From: Ulota crispa
Lineage: Eukaryota; Streptophyta; Bryopsida; Orthotrichales; Orthotrichaceae
Length of the DNA: 64,000 bases
Direction: 5' to 3'
Assembly: GCA_963920765.1 (NCBI GenBank)
Contig: OY987250.1
Location: 9,044,409 to 9,108,408, forward strand
Both the position numbers and the translations under genes were made by a program. Shown in pieces: positions 10,990-23,746 of this stretch (position 1 is the stretch's first letter; every line of letters begins with the position of its first letter). The notes below the pieces were generated by a model. The model searched no databases, had not been told where the DNA came from, and saw nothing but the letters and a program-made list of their open reading frames with translations.

Positions 10990-12140
10990 CGATTTGAATT
11001 GATTTGAGTAGTTGGAGACGGTGTTTGGGAGATGATGGTGACGGAAGTGGCGGAGTTGAGAATTGTAAGAGGAGCGTCCGTTTTTGTAAGCGTCGTCTTT
11101 GTTAGTGTCTTGTCGATGACTAGGTCTGAGATTGTGTTAATGGAGACGAAATTGGAATTCAATTGTGCCGTTTTAGGTGCTTGAAGTGATCGATTTCTTG
11201 GTGTTGTAGCGCAGAGGTGCTTTTTCTTTCTTTTTATACAATAGTTTCATTTTTTTGTTTTGTATTAGCGTGTGTTTTGTTCTTTCTTAGATTTGAGTTG
11301 ATTTGAGTAGTTGGAGATGGTTTACGGGAGACGATGGTGACGGGAGAAGCAGAGGTTGAGAATTGTAAGAGGAGCGTCGTCTTTGTTAGTGTTTTGTCGA
11401 TGTTTAGGTCTGAGATTGTGTTAAATGGAGACGAAAGCGGAATTGAATTGTTGCTGTTTTAGGTACTGGTGGAGAGAAGTGATCGATTTCTTGGTGTTGT
11501 AGTACAGAGGTGCTTTTCTTTTTCTTTTTCTTTGTTAACAATTTCGATTTCTTGTTTTGTTGTAGCGTGTGTTTTGTTCTTTCTTAGATTGGAATTGATT
11601 TGAATTAGTCGGAGATGGTGTTCGGGAGATGATGGTGACGGAGAAGCGGAGTGTTAAGAATTGTAAGAGGAGCGTCGTCTGTTAGTGTCTTGTCGATGTT
11701 TATAACGGAGATTGTGTTAATGAAGCCGACAGTGGAATTCAATTGTCAATTGTGCCATTTTAGGTGCTTGTGAAGAGAAGGGATCGATTTCTTGGTGATT
11801 GTAGTGCAGAGGTGCTTTTTCTTTTTCTTTTGTTTGTTAACAATTTCGATTTCTTGTTTTGTTTTAGCGTGTGTTTTGTTCTTTTTTAGATTGGAATTGG
11901 TTTGAATTAACTCGATTAGTTGAGGATGACAATGGCGACGGGTGAGCGGCAGAGGATGGTCGGGGTTTGAGGATTGAATTTGTAACGTCGTCGGTGTTAG
12001 TATTTTATGCGGAGGAATGAAATTGAGGCTTTGTTTAATGGACGTGGAGGTGGCGTTGAGTTGTTCCGATTCTGAAGCTTTCGGAAGGAAGCGATCGATT
12101 TCTTGGTATTGTGATTGGGAGATGCTTGATTATTTGTTTG
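10990..12140 (+). repeat. ~300-bp tandem repeat in the Sec14 leader, about four units
   Basis: Units begin near 10993, 11291, 11588 and 11890. Each holds, in order, a GATTTGAGTAGTTGGAGA-like start, a GATGATGGTGACGG block, AATTGTAAGAGGAGCGTC, a GTTAGTGT.TTGTCGATG block, a GATCGATTTCTTGGTGTTGT block, a T-rich run and a TGTTCTTTCTTAG end. The last unit is the most diverged. Each unit ends in a polypyrimidine-AG that looks like a splice acceptor. Confidence 0.85.
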
Positions 12141-12635
12141 GAATTCCGGTTTTTGTTCTGTCGATTTAGTGTTTGAATTCTGAGATTATTTATGGAATGA
12201 ATTTGAGCTCGATCGATGAGTTTTCAGATGGTAAATTTGTATTGATCTTATTAAGAGGAGGATTTGCTTGTTGACGTGCTTCTTCTGTACGGCCATTTCG
12301 TGCTCGCGATTTCTTGCTCTTGTGAAGTGATTTTTTTGCGGAGACAGGCGGGTTGGTTACTTATCTTGTTAGTATCTTTTAATTAAAGAGGATGATTATG
12401 GAACATTGCTACCTCAGAACATGATTTTTCAGAATTTGAATCCCGTGACTCCGACTTCATCTTGAGCTGATGTTTTTGACATTATCAGGGCTGCTTGGAG
12501 AATACCGACTTGAAGCATTGTATGGAGCACTGAAGTGTGCGCGTCATGACAGCTAGTTTCTGGACAATCGTTTTCGCGGAAACGGTTTGGAGCTTTGGGC
12601 GAAGAATCCTCTGATCAATTTCGTGATTGATCAAT

Positions 12636-15600
12636 ATGGGGCTACAAAGCCAAGGTTGGTACCGTATTTACTCACTTTTAAAATTTTAAGACGCTGATCT
12701 GCAGGACGTGTGACTTCATCAGGCTGTATTCGTTGATGATGTATACTCCATGGTTTTGATATTCAAGCAGAAACGATTTGGTTACCTATTAGAGCCTTAC
12801 TATTTTAACGAGAAATGAGATCCCGCATTATGAAAAGCTCATGATTGTTGTCGTGGTTTTTAGATTCAAGTGGTCTTCGGAGCTCACAATCAGACGCCAC
12901 GGTGTCATTCAGCAATGCTGATGAAGATACTCGAGGCGGGAATAAAGCAAAAATTGGAGTCATTCGACACTTTATTGTCAACTCCAAGCTTCGTAGTTCT
13001 TTGTCTTTGAAAAAACGACGCAGTATCAGCTTGAACCGTGAAAAGAAAGTGGCTCTGCCGATTGAAGATGTCCGTGATGCTAAGGACCTGCAGGCTGTTG
13101 AAGATCTTCGAAGAGAGCTTATTGCCAAAGATGCCCTCCCTCCTCAGCATGATGATTTTCACACTCTTCTGAGGTCGGTATTCTACGATTCAGTTCTTGG
13201 CATGTTCACGTGCTCTTATCTACAAATGTACCTTTTGGTGCAAGAGTTGTCTTAGGTGCAAAGAGGCTAAGATTTTTTTAGCTTATTGAAGTGCGTGTAG
13301 TAGAGTTTTTATGTTGATGGAAAGCCCAGCACCTGAAGGGTAATCCAGATGCAGTTGACATTTGTGGAGCTTTTAGATCGAAGACTATGCTTGGTAGATT
13401 CTGGTGACAACAATAACAATAGTCAGAATTGTGAAGGCCTTCTCGATAGTAGACCTTTACTGCAGCAATCTGATGCTGCACTGCTGCGAGTATCAGCTTG
13501 GTTTTGAGATTGGAAAGCACAGGCAGATATTAGGAAGCCTTCTATTTCTTTAGTGGACTCCCTTAATATCGTTCATAGAGAAATCTAATTTTCAACTCAC
13601 CTTTAATAGGGCTTGGGGAATGCATTAAGAATCTGTTTCATATTGTGCAGATTTTTGAAGGCAAGGAAATATGATATCAGGAAGACAGCAGAAATGTGGA
13701 AACACATGTTATCTTGGCGCCAGGAGTTTGGGACAGATACGATTGAGGAGGTTTTTGTCAAATCTGTACTTCTGTGGCTGAGTTTACGGTTCATGACTTG
13801 TTTCCTTTTCGTGATTTCTGGGAAACCAGTCTATGTTATTTAGGGAGGATTACACGGATCGGGACTGAATATCAAGTAAACCTTGAAGAATGTAGGGGCA
13901 TTTTTTGTGTCCATCCCTCTGAATCACTGAGTGGATATGCACAGGGTTGCATATTCTACGAATGCCTTGATCTGTGTTAAGAAATTCCGTCCATGTCCTT
14001 TTTATTGCAACACGATTCTTATCCGCCATGTTTTTTTTGTTGTTCAGGACTTTACCTTTACAGAGTTGGACAAAGTGAGATTATATTATCCACAAGGACA
14101 TCACGGGGTGGACAAAGATGGCAGGCCCGTATATATTGAAAGGATTGGCAAGATTCATGCACAGAATTTGATGGAAGTTACCACGCTTGATAGATATTTG
14201 AAATACCATGTACAAGAGTTTGAGAAGCTGCTGAACGTGAAGTTCCCAGCATGTTCTGTTGCAGCAAATCGCAATATTTGTGACACCACCACCATCCTTG
14301 ATGTATCTGGAGTGGTAATTTGTCCATCATTGGCCTTCAAATTACGTGGTGGAATCATGCTGTTGACTGTTTGTGCGTTTCTTGCATTCTTACTTCTTAC
14401 TTTTTCGCGCAGGGTTTAAAGAATTTTACGAAGGAAGCGCGAGACCTTGTTATTGCCATCCAGAAAATTGATAATGACAATTACCCCGAGGTACTTGCAT
14501 ATCTGGATTGGCTGCTTTTATTTTTTTTAGTGGCTTGTTATTTGACCCGAATATGCTATTTATCGTTGTTTTATTGCATTGGTTGCAACGCAGACATTGG
14601 CACGACTGTTCATTGTCAATGCCGGGCCAGGTTTTAAAGTGCTTTGGGGCACTGTTAAGCGCTTTTTGGATCCTGTCACAGCAGCGAAGATACATGTATG
14701 TTGCTTCGCCAATGCTACACCTAAGTTTTTTTTTTCTTAGCTCATTAAGTGTAGAATACTCCTAAGCAGAGATCATATTCATCCAATTTGGAGGGCGCTT
14801 GATGTTTCCATTTGAAATCTTCCTTGGTTGATCACTAAGAACGAGCATTCTCTCTAATTAGAGACCTTTATGTAGAGGTGTCTGACACATTCTTATCCTT
14901 AGTATGAACGTTGGAATTTGTATTTTCTTGACAGGTTTATGGTAACAACTTTCAGAAAAAACTGCTGGAGATTATTGATCAAAGGTACCTTCTCTTTCTA
15001 GTATGTACGTTCTTTAGCGAAGGCCTGTAACTTTGGACTTTTTTTTATTTTAATAGCCCTTGTGCGTTGACAGTATCCAACGTCAAATCAGTTTTTAACA
15101 AATTATTTTTGTTTCTTTCGTTGCAAACTTCTACAACTGTTTCGAACAATTTTCACAAAGAAAACGGGTAGTGGTTGACTCCGTGGTTGAGTTTGGTGAT
15201 TGGTACAGAAACTTGCCAGAATTTCTAGGTGGAGTTTGCACCTGCCCAGCAGAAGGCGGATGTATGCAGTCCAACAAGGGTCCTTGGAGGGATCCTGACA
15301 TTTTGAAGGTACACTTACACTAAACTTGTATTTCGTCCTTTACATGAGAATGTAGGGGACAACATTATATTGTAAGACCAGGAGTAGCTCTCTCTGATTT
15401 TATGCTAGAAAGCTCTCAAAATAAAAATTTAGTGACTTTCCAAGCTGCATTTTTAGTATCGCTTGTTGCTTTATATCATCGTGGCGTATTCAAGATCTGT
15501 ACTTTGGATGACATGTTATACTCTGCAGCTTGTAGCAGCAGAAGCACATGGGAAAGGTGTAAGAGAAAGCGTGTCTTCTGCAAAAGATCATTCTGACTCA

Positions 15601-17050
15601 TACGCATTTGAGGATATAAAGATGGTATACTTGCAGTTCAGGCCCTTGACTTGTCTCTTCCCTGAAATTTTTATTTGTTCCTAAACAGCAATAGATTGAG
15701 ATCAATCTGACCAGACGATGATCATTTTCACTATCTTAGAATGTCAACTATTTCCGTTTTTTGAAGGTTGAGATCAATATGCCGAGCTGGCTCTTCATTC
15801 CATGATCGCTTAATATGTCACAGGAAATTGGGCATGAGTTTGCCGGAGGACAGGAAGAGTCAACTGCAGATTCAGAAGTGGGGAAGAGTTGCAGTCATTC
15901 TCATGATGAGGTGTCGTCTGTGAAAGAAGAGGTATTGTAATATGATTGTAATCTTTGATGCTCCTACTTCTAGACCTTATTCTGATACTTCGGACGCAGA
16001 TGTGTGTGTTTTGTAATCCCGTACTCATAATTTTTGATTGTCGGTTACAGAGTGTGAGCAATGAAGAATTCGCTAGAGGGTGTGATACAAAGCCAGCTAA
16101 ATGCGCAAATTCCGAAGGTACTCAATCTATTATGCATCATGGGTCTTTATTATTCCTATCTGTGCTCAAACCGTTGGAGCACCTTCCCTTGCACGTATCT
16201 GTAGTTATCGTTGTTGTTTTAATGGGGAAATTGGAAACTTTTGCGGAGAACTTGGTCGGTAGATACTCGGATTGATCATCAGGTTTTATTGAATTTCAGA
16301 GAATTTTGCGACGTTGGGGATGTCAACCAAGCAAGCCCGGTCTCTGCTGCGGTCTCTCTTCTTGGCGTTCCTAGAATGTTTTAGATTCCCCTATCGGCTT
16401 GATTCAGAGGCGTCGCAAGAGAAGGATTCAAATTGCTGGATGACTGCAGATGAATATGCAAGATCAGCAGGAAACATGTCCAGTCGTGTGACAAAGCTTG
16501 AGGAAGAATTTAGCGTATTATCTTCAACATGTAATTTAGGTTCTAAAACGCCTCCAGTGGATCCTTCTGCAGAAAGGATTAGATGCTTGGAAGCAGAACT
16601 AGCCGAAACGAAGATGGTATGTCTCTTTTGACACGTTGATCATACTTTCAGTTGTAATCGTCTGCTTGTCCTGTTTATCTTTTCCTTTCAAGCAGTGTAT
16701 GTGTTCAGAGGTTTTCCTTTGTTCAAGTAGTTCTGAAAGCACCTTGTATGATTGATGGACCAGAATCTTCAGGATGTTTTAGCAAAGCAGAAGGAACTCA
16801 TCGATGGAATGGAGCAGTTGAAAGAGTATTACAAGCTGGTGAGATTTTACGATTTCAATCTTTATATATGATTTGTAGATAACCTATTTCCAGCGCTAAA
16901 TAATTGTTGCAAGTTCTTTTTGTATTTCTTAAATTGTTAGGACCCGTTCAATTCTGGAGTTGGTGCCATCTGTATTCAGTAACCATCTTTTGGGATGCAT
17001 CGCAGAAAACGAAGCCGCATTCGAAACTGCGTTTGTTTGGAGATCGATGA
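12636..17050 (+). CDS. Sec14-type phosphatidylinositol transfer protein (SFH-like), 14 coding exons
   Basis: This gene encodes a Sec14/CRAL-TRIO lipid-transfer protein, a family that exchanges phosphatidylinositol and phosphatidylcholine and supports phosphoinositide signalling and membrane traffic. Coding exons: 12636-12654, 12864-13173, 13651-13750, 14048-14314, 14413-14490, 14594-14695, 14935-14984, 15209-15308, 15529-15624, 15824-15931, 16051-16117, 16300-16616, 16764-16838, 17006-17050; together 577 aa. Seen in order: a basic N-terminal segment (KKRRS), a CRAL-TRIO N-domain ([17 protein letters not shown], then FLKARKYD), and the Sec14 lipid-binding domain ([64 protein letters not shown]). 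An acidic linker follows, then a coiled coil near the C-terminus ([14 protein letters not shown] onwards). Motifs match the plant SFH family closely. No C-terminal nodulin-type domain is seen. The start ATG sits at the end of the leader; the short first and last coding exons are the least certain. Confidence 0.93.
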
Positions 17051-18175
17051 TTTTCCACTGCCAATGTGAGGCGTGCTATACTTTGAACAGGCAATGATGT
17101 CGATATCTTTCCTTTTTCAAGCTTTCGAAATCATGATGAAGCAAGCAGAGATTCTGCCTTCTTCGTTTGAAGCTCCGGCAATTGTTAATGATAACGACGG
17201 TTTTTGATAGCTGGACATTTCTCCAGACATAATATTAGGACACGATTTGTTCAGGTTACAGATAGTTTCGGCAGACTAGGGACTTCTTGGGAGTATTGTG
17301 GGATCAAATGCGTGCGCAATGAACCCATCGCATTTAGTTTTAACAATTTAGGTTACTTCATCTACAGCATCGTGTAGACTCGGTTGAAGTGGCATCACTT
17401 CCAGAGTTTAGAGGGGTAGTTTTGTTTTCCAGGGGACACTTATTTTTAATCTGCGTTGTAGAAATAACCCTGTACCAATAGTGCAGGAATCATTTGTTAG
17501 GTATCTGGCTTGTGATGATCAAGCAATAGCTTGTGTTCTTACTGATGGGATATTTTCTATGTGCTCAACTTGGTCTCCGATTCGGTAGCATGGAGGAGCA
17601 TAAATATCTTACTAATTGTGTTTCTGTAAATGTATCCAGGTGAGTAAAAAATGTACTCGTGATGCTGGCAGATAAGTTTACAGTTCATGTTGTACAAGGT
17701 AGTGTTGATGTTCTAATTTGGCTCTTTCTCTGCTTTTGTTTTCTCATCGTATTCAGCGTGTGTCAGCTTTGGCTTTCGATCATTTTTTTAGCAAAGAACA
17801 CCATATATTTCAGAATAGCAGTGTGATTCAAATTATACATGAATGTTGTGGTTGCCTTGCCGTTACCTGAGACAATTCAGTACTTCAGGTAACCAGGTTT
17901 GAAACTAATAGCACGATTGATGGTCACTGTTGCTATTTGTACATTATGTGTTCAGTTTATTTTGTTATATATTCGAAGTCTAGTGTTCAATATGTTTATT
18001 CTACGACTACAAGTTATGTGTGGTTGAGTAAAAATAATTATTGAATTTTCTCTCTTTGGTTTTGGACTGTTCATTTCGATTATACGACCTAATTTCTTTC
18101 TTCTTATGATTTTTAAAGGTTCATCATTAAATACAATGTACAGTACAATATGGTATTGACGTTTGAATAAAAGTT
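17051..18175 (+). other. Probable 3' untranslated region of the Sec14-type gene
   Basis: No coding potential follows the stop at 17048-17050. An AATAAA at 18166-18171 is a plausible polyadenylation signal. An alternative is that transcription ends earlier. Confidence 0.4.
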
Positions 18176-19106
18176 TTAAATATTTGTTATAGATTTTGTT
18201 TGTATTTGTGTTTCTCTCAGTAGGCTACGGACACTAAGTGTTATTTGTTTGATTAGCTAATAACCGGTTTTGGTGGTATGAATAATATCTGTTACATTCA
18301 TCATTGTTGTAATTAGTATTTTAATTGAACTGTCAAACTAATCAAATGAACTTTCTAATAATAATTATCAAGATTAGAAATCAGCAGTTGTATTGAAACA
18401 GAGTGGGAATGCGGTAATTTTATTGTACCGATTTTATGAAATCTTTGTACTGGTTGAATTTGAGAAATTATTTTTGAACTCTTTCAACATTTGGATCTCA
18501 GAATTTATTTTCCCTCAAGTCATTGTACTAATAGTCTATTAAACTTTGCCTATGCAAGTCCAGTATATGTATGTATGTATGTACTGATTGTGTTGATGTC
18601 TATATTGTTGGAATGTTCGTGTATGTTTTTATCTATGCTTGCATGTGTTCAAGTATATGCCCATGTTTATGTTTATATCCGTGTCTATATGTATACACAT
18701 TTTTGTTGATATATATGCTTCTGTCATAACATTCAGTAGCACTCGTCTTCCCTCCAACTGAAGAGTGTGGAATATTTTACATCCATCGGTAGCTAAGAGG
18801 ACACTTGGCTAAATATGTCAAAGAGTTTATGAAAGAGAGGTTCAGTTTAGTGCACATATGTCGATGTGGGGGGCTAGCCATGTGAAGAAAAAAAAAAAAA
18901 AAAACTATTTGTTTATTTTGTTTTTTTGTGTCATGATGAAGTTCGTGGATGATATTTGAAGAGAGGGAAAAGGTAGCCTCTCTTTAGGTTACTAAATGTT
19001 ATGATCGGTGCTTATAGAATTTTGTCTTCTGCCAACTACACTTTATATTGAAAACGTACAATACAAATATGTATGATAATAGGAAAATTTGAAAACACTA
19101 TTATTT
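18176..19106. other. Intergenic, no gene seen
   Basis: AT-rich sequence with a short (GTAT)n run near 18567-18582 and a 19-nt A tract near 18886-18904. No frame with family resemblance. Confidence 0.5.
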
Positions 19107-19462
19107 GGGTATTGATACTGCCACCCCCCTCTTTCACATCACTATTCACTTTTCAATGGTTTTTGGGGACAATTAAATTAAACATGTATCAAACCAAGTG
19201 ACTTTTTGTTGGTGTTTTTCAAAATGATAAGTTGCAATCAAAAATTTTGATTAGAAAAGACAACACTCTATTACACTTTCTTATCAAAAAATTTGATTGC
19301 ACTTTATCATTTTGAAAAACACCAACAAAAAATCACTTAGTTTGATGCATATTTAATTCTAAATTGAAAAAAAAAAAATGTTCCCAAAAACCACTAAAAA
19401 ATGAACAATGATGTAAAAGAGGGGGTGGTAGTATCAAAAGGGAAGTGGCAATATCAAGACCC
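19107..19462. mobile_element. hAT-type foldback element, 356 bp, 8-bp target duplication
   Basis: The two halves are long inverted repeats: the left arm starts GGGTATTGATACTGCCAC and the right arm ends GTGGCAATATCAAGACCC, with arms of roughly 150 bp around a short centre. Both flanks carry TATTATTT (19099-19106 and 19463-19470). An 8-bp TSD is characteristic of hAT transposons. There is no coding capacity. Confidence 0.85.
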
Positions 19463-20756
19463 TATTATTTTTGTTAGTTTTTCATGTAATATTGTTTATA
19501 CTTTTTTGTCCCATAATTCTCAATTTAAAGTTTTTAATTGTTATTGTTGTCTTTTCAACAATGTGAAAGTCTAAAAAGTTAGCCCAAATGCAAACATGTC
19601 ACATCTGTTATTTTCAATACCTACACCTATGTCTATATTTATTTCATTGTTTATATGGGAATTTACAAATAGATGCACAAAAACAAAAAATACTACAAGG
19701 AGGGGCACAACTTCAAGACCCCTTTACTAAAATTTCCTTATTTAGGCTTGATTTGGAGAGACCTCTAAATTTTTTTTAAAATTGGCTAACATTGAATGTG
19801 CTATATTTTAAATTGACCAATGTCCAAACTAAAATTTTATTGGAGTTTACAAAAAAAAGAATTGAAATTGTGCCCCTATTTGAATTTTGTTTTGTTTTTG
19901 TGCCCCTATTTGTAGATTCCAGTTGTTTACATCTATGCATGTGAGATACGTTTGTGTATAGATGTGTGTATTTTCAAAAAAAATTGAAAACATTCATCAA
20001 CTCGTTCTAAATGGTTTGGTTGAGCTTTGATAGTTAACCTTGAACAGCCCAAAAGCCCTTTGCAGTTGTATGTACAGATGTATTTGAGGTAGCTTTTCTA
20101 GTTTTTTTATGCACAAACCATCATACAACCCTTCAATATGTATGGTTGTAACACTTGATATCTAGCTGATTCAAACTTCTGAATATTGGTTGCGACTATA
20201 TTTGGTATCGTATTTCCAGAGCCCAAGTTCCCTTCAGGGGTTAAAGTGATGAAATTCAATAGGAAATTGTATTTGTATTGTGTTTTGTATTGAAGGTAAA
20301 ATTGAAGCTTCAAATTAGTTTAGTTACTTTAAAATTCATGCGCCCCGTTCTAGAAATAGAGAGTATCTTTTGTATTATTCGATTGTAATATAGTAAATAA
20401 ATCTTTGAGATTTGCCCTACTTTTTGCATAAACAAAAAAAAAGGGAGTTTAGAAAATGCTATAGTTTGTAAATCTAAATTTCAAATGACATCCCACTTGG
20501 TACCACTACATAATAGTAAATGCTTAGTATTATTAAATTTTGTTGAAATATGTATACTAAATCAGAGTCTACAAATTTCACAAAATTTTGATTTCTAGAA
20601 AGAAATCATATTAAGTGGATAGCAATTTCTTTGACATCATTTTCTTAATACCTGATAACCCGTGGCTTCAAAATATTCATTGAAATCATCATAAAGAAAA
20701 TAATCTCTCTAGGTTAGGGTTTTCTTGAAGCCACTCTTCTAAGAGAGATGAAGAGA
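19463..20756. other. Intergenic with repeat remnants
   Basis: Positions 19715-19840 resemble the central part of the palindrome at 22194-22718 (AATTTCCTTATTTAGGCTTGATTT region and the following TTGACCAATGTCCAAAC). Positions 20034-20240 begin TTAACCTTGAACAG and end CCTTCAGGGGTTAA, so this may be a decayed TTAA/CCC element. No gene seen. Confidence 0.4.
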
Positions 20757-21065
20757 GAGTGTTGTGGTGTAACTTCCAGTGACCAGTTATACTTTATTGT
20801 TTACCTCCAGTGGAGTCATAAAACTGCTCATTATTATTAGTTAAGAGAAAGTGTCATGGTGTAACTTCCAATGAGATAGAATGTCATGGTGTACCTTCCA
20901 ATAATTTGTTTGTCCTTTTAGCAAAAGACCAATAAGAGAGAGAATGGTACATGCATAAAGTGGAGAGAGATATATACATGCATAAAGTGGATAGAGATAT
21001 ATACATGCATAAAGTAGAGAGAGGGAAACATGCATAAAGTGAAGAGATGATACATGCATAAAATG
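20757..21065. repeat. Two short tandem repeats
   Basis: About three copies of a GTCATGGTGTAACTTCCAAT unit lie at 20757-20912, then about five copies of a ~30-bp ACATGCATAAAGTGGAGAGA unit at 20945-21065. Reading frames through them are low-complexity artefacts. Confidence 0.75.
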
Positions 21066-21254
21066 GTTTACACTAAGATTTTACTTTGCATCAAGTTGAT
21101 GGCATTTGTGAGTTAACTGACTAGTCATGGTTAAATAATTTAAATTGACCACATTTTGTGATATTGCTTGCACAAAATTTGTTCATTACAAGTACATTCT
21201 TGTTGCCTTTGTTGGTACAACAAGTACTTGAACTAAGGCAGGCATACCCAATCT

Positions 21255-21968
21255 AGAGCATGAACCTAATGCCGCTCATATGTACACAAGATTTACATTG
21301 TAGATATGACATCTAGGCAACTCATAGATAGATTCACAAAACATAATCTGTCTATGAATTGCCTAGATGTCATATCTACAATGTACAATATCCTCCCATA
21401 AATTTTCATCACTTTTCTCTATAGTTCAAAAATAGATATTTCTTTGAGAAAATCAAAATTTGCAATTTGATTCCTACATTGTGACTAAGATTGTACCTTT
21501 TAACAAGATGTTATGTTTCCTTGGTGAAAATCTAATTAAAAGATAAAAATATATATTTTACAAAATTTGGGCATACCAAAGGTCTCATTGAAATCTTTGT
21601 AGATCAAATTTTTGTTACTTTAGGGGTTCTTTTTAGCATAGAAGATGTGTATATGGATGTTTCCTACATACCCATGCAATCACATCTCAACAATTCATCA
21701 CCAATATTTTTCAATCAATTATTGTGTAAAACCATGAACTTAATACAAAATAATCCACCAAAAATAGGGTTTTAGTTTTTGAGAATTGAAATTTGGTACG
21801 CTTGATTGGGATTGCATAAAATTCCAACATATAAGGTTCAAATTAACAAAATACTAACTATACTCCATGCAATACAAATTCCTTCAAACTACATAGGAAA
21901 GTGACAAACATTTATGGGCGGGTACTGTACATCTTGTATACATATGAGTGGCATTAGGTTCATGCTAC
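21255..21968. mobile_element. Inverted-repeat element, about 715 bp, with nested hairpin
   Basis: The left terminus at 21257 starts AGCATGAACCTAATGCC, and the reverse complement at the right ends GGCATTAGGTTCATGCT at 21966. The match continues about 35 bp with few mismatches. Inside, 21297-21387 forms a second hairpin with ~40-bp arms (TTGTAGATATGACATCTAGG and its complement). The target duplication is not clear and no coding frame is present. Confidence 0.7.
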
Positions 21969-22193
21969 AAAAAAATGCTGTCAATTTGGTTATTTTTTGT
22001 AGATTTGGACTTGTCAATTCAAACATTTTCTTGTCAAGTTGGACACTGTTTTCTTGTAGTGGCTCTAGATTTGGTAAACCTGCCTTATTTTGTCAATAAA
22101 CTCAATAGAAAATATGCAGAAGCTGAAGCTAAAAATTCAGTTGCTTGGGCCTCCTATTTTCGTGGTGCTTTGGGAGAAAGTGAGAAACACTTA

Positions 22194-22718
22194 GGGCATC
22201 TGTAATGGTCACGGGAAAATCCCCGGTAATAGTCCCGGCAATTCCGCCTCATTTTTTAATAGATAGTGAATTTGACCATAACTTTTTTAGTGATTTGAAG
22301 GGTATTGAAAATATTATTGTGAAAACGTAATAACATTTGGGTTTGGACATTGACTAACTTAGATATATCCCATCAAGTGTTAGCTAACTTCCAAAAAACT
22401 TAGAGGTCCCTCCAAATCAAGCCTAAATAAAGAAATTTTTGTAAATGAGTTGACATACCAACCCATTTACAAAAATTTCCTTATTTAGGCTTGATTTAGA
22501 GAGGCCTTTAAGTTTTTTGGAAGTTAACTAACACTTGATGGGATATATCTAAGTTAGTCAATGTCCAAACCCAAATGTTATTACGTTTTCACAATAATAT
22601 TTTCAATACCCTTCAAATCACTAAAAAAAATTATGGTCAAATTCACTATCTATTAAAAAATGAGACGGAATTGCTGGGACTGTTGCCGGGGATTTTCCCG
22701 TGACCATTACAGATGCCC
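22194..22718. mobile_element. PIF/Harbinger-type foldback element, 525 bp, TTA target duplication
   Basis: The whole element is a near-perfect palindrome. The left end begins GGGCATCTGTAATGG and the right end is its complement; arms of ~240 bp meet near 22453. It is flanked by TTA on both sides (22191-22193 and 22719-22721), the 3-bp TSD typical of PIF/Harbinger and Tourist-like elements. High arm identity implies recent origin or ongoing arm homogenisation. It lies ~1 kb upstream of the PHD gene. Confidence 0.85.
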
Positions 22719-22721
22719 TTA

Positions 22722-23746
22722 CCCACAAAGGCATAGCCATGCAACAAGATTCAATTAAATAAGTTAGAATACCCGCCCTTCCAAATCGCAAATATCTCCT
22801 CACCACCACCAAGTCACCCATGGCGCCCTTTTATTCCTCCGCACGAGCAGCATCCGCAATTCCGCAATCAGTTTTTTCCGGGTGTAACGAACAGTGAAAC
22901 CCAATCAAATAATCTGAAAAACTCGGAGCTAAGTTAAAATTAGTCAACTCAAGAGAACCCCCACTCCCCCCGCAAGACCTAATCGGTACCTCCGAGGCGC
23001 CTTCCTCTCTGCTGCTGCTCAGCGCGCCGCCGCCCCTGCCGCGCGCCTTCCCAAACGAAGGGACGAGATGATTCCGGTGCCCGCCCCATTAGCGCTTCAC
23101 TTCAATCGTGTACCCCCCTGGGGAATACTTACAGTTCCTTCTCTCTCTCTCTCAATCTCTCTCTCCCTTTCCTCTATCCCATTTTCATTTCTGTAGCGTG
23201 ATTCTTCGAGGCGTGACAGGAGCGGGCACGGCACCAGGATTCCACTCGTGGTTTTTAGGGCTTGTTGGGTTTTTTGTTACCCTTTTCACAGATGCTTTGT
23301 GTCGCTCCACACCTGCGGTTCTCTAAGGTTATGCACATGATTTGTGTCGCTTTGTTTGGAGCACTTGTGGTTCTCTAAGGTTATTACGGCTGTGCGATTT
23401 GAGTCACAGCGCATAGCGTCGTTGTTTGTTGGCTCATAATGGGCAGATAATAGATCCAGGGGTTATCTCTTCGAAACTTTTCCGCCTCGCGCTTCTGTTG
23501 GAAAGAAATATTGTCGTAATTTCGAAGTGAGAAGATTGGAAGTGAGAAGGGGTATCGTTTTTATCGATAGTTTGAGCAAGGAGCCTCGTACCTGAACACA
23601 TGCGTCGACGAGGCGCATGCTTAGCAGTGGGTTGTAGAGAGAGTTGTACTTGAGAGAGGTTGTTGTAAGGAAGCAGGGACGTGTGTTTTGAGGGTTTCAG
23701 AAAATCTCTACGGTTCCTATTTGGGGAAGAATAGTTGTGGGATGTG
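22722..23746 (+). promoter_or_regulatory. Promoter and 5' leader of the PHD-finger gene
   Basis: GC content rises from about 22980. A (CT)n tract at 23141-23178 is typical of plant promoters and leaders. A ~52-bp near-duplication (GTGTCGCT..GGTTCTCTAAGGTTAT) covers 23295-23384. No upstream coding frame is convincing, and the transcription start is not determined. Confidence 0.5.

Larger units (their letters stand above)
10330..12635 (+). promoter_or_regulatory. Promoter and 5' leader region of the Sec14-type gene
   Basis: GC-rich sequence begins near 10340. A CT-rich tract at 10670-10735 resembles the pyrimidine (Y-patch) elements and 5' leaders of plant genes. A plausible first leader exon ends before a GTAAGTAAGTAACC donor-like site near 10880. 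The stretch to 12635 is probably leader introns and non-coding exons, because coding starts at 12636. The exact transcription start and leader splicing cannot be read from sequence alone. Confidence 0.5.

Noticed and set aside
12845..12863. Start of the Sec14 protein upstream of the 12864 acceptor in an unspliced frame
   Set aside because: The frame there begins at a TTG with no ATG, whereas the upstream exon at 12636-12654 supplies an ATG and a good donor in the correct phase.
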